In this document: positions 5,948-5,949 of the stretch, piece by piece
How the letters are laid out: every line of letters starts with the position of its first letter
Position numbering within the stretch: the stretch's first letter is position 1
DNA from: Comamonadaceae bacterium
Lineage (GTDB): Bacteria; Pseudomonadota; Gammaproteobacteria; Burkholderiales; Burkholderiaceae_C
DNA length: 5,949 nt
Reading direction: 5' to 3'
NCBI GenBank assembly: GCA_947469815.1
Contig: CANIRI010000160.1
Coordinates: 1-5,949 of the forward strand
The notes under the pieces: model-generated
Databases searched by the model: none
Told to the model about the DNA's origin: nothing
The model's input: the letters and a program-made list of their open reading frames with translations, nothing else
Made by a program: the position numbers and the translations under genes

Positions 5948-5949
5948 CA

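Overview
The window is high-GC DNA with densely packed genes, almost all on the minus strand. It looks like the chromosome of a betaproteobacterium, most likely Burkholderiales/Comamonadaceae (Rhodoferax- or Polaromonas-like). This rests on the surE-pcm-nlpD gene order, the proline-rich N-terminal extension on Pcm, and the general look of the proteins. It is an inference, not a database result.

Region 1 (1-2308, minus strand) is the conserved stationary-phase operon surE - pcm - nlpD, read right to left. surE (5'/3'-nucleotidase) is followed after 15 bases by pcm (protein L-isoaspartate methyltransferase). The pcm stop codon overlaps the nlpD start in an ATGA. nlpD (LysM/M23 lipoprotein) runs off the left edge just as its M23 domain begins. 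In this gene order rpoS usually comes next, outside the window.

Region 2 (2309-3418) is an 86-base divergent spacer followed by the only plus-strand gene, a zinc-free NADPH:quinone oxidoreductase of the medium-chain dehydrogenase/reductase family. It starts at a GTG with a good Shine-Dalgarno sequence. A hairpin plus T-run follows it and overlaps the end of the next, convergent gene.

Region 3 (3404-5949, minus strand) reads right to left: the 3' end of a thiolase, a 73-residue two-helix membrane protein, a FabG-like SDR, a second SDR 8 bases further on, and a 56-residue very basic protein of unknown function. The thiolase, the SDRs and probably the quinone oxidoreductase suggest acyl-CoA or carbonyl metabolism. 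A FabG-like dehydrogenase could make the 3-ketoacyl-CoA that the thiolase cleaves. The substrate cannot be read from the sequence.

I see no RNA genes, CRISPR arrays, insertion sequences, phage genes or transfer signatures. No gene-free stretch exceeds about 110 bases. I found no evidence for a new biological system: this is an ordinary core-genome region, and the least understood parts are the two small proteins.
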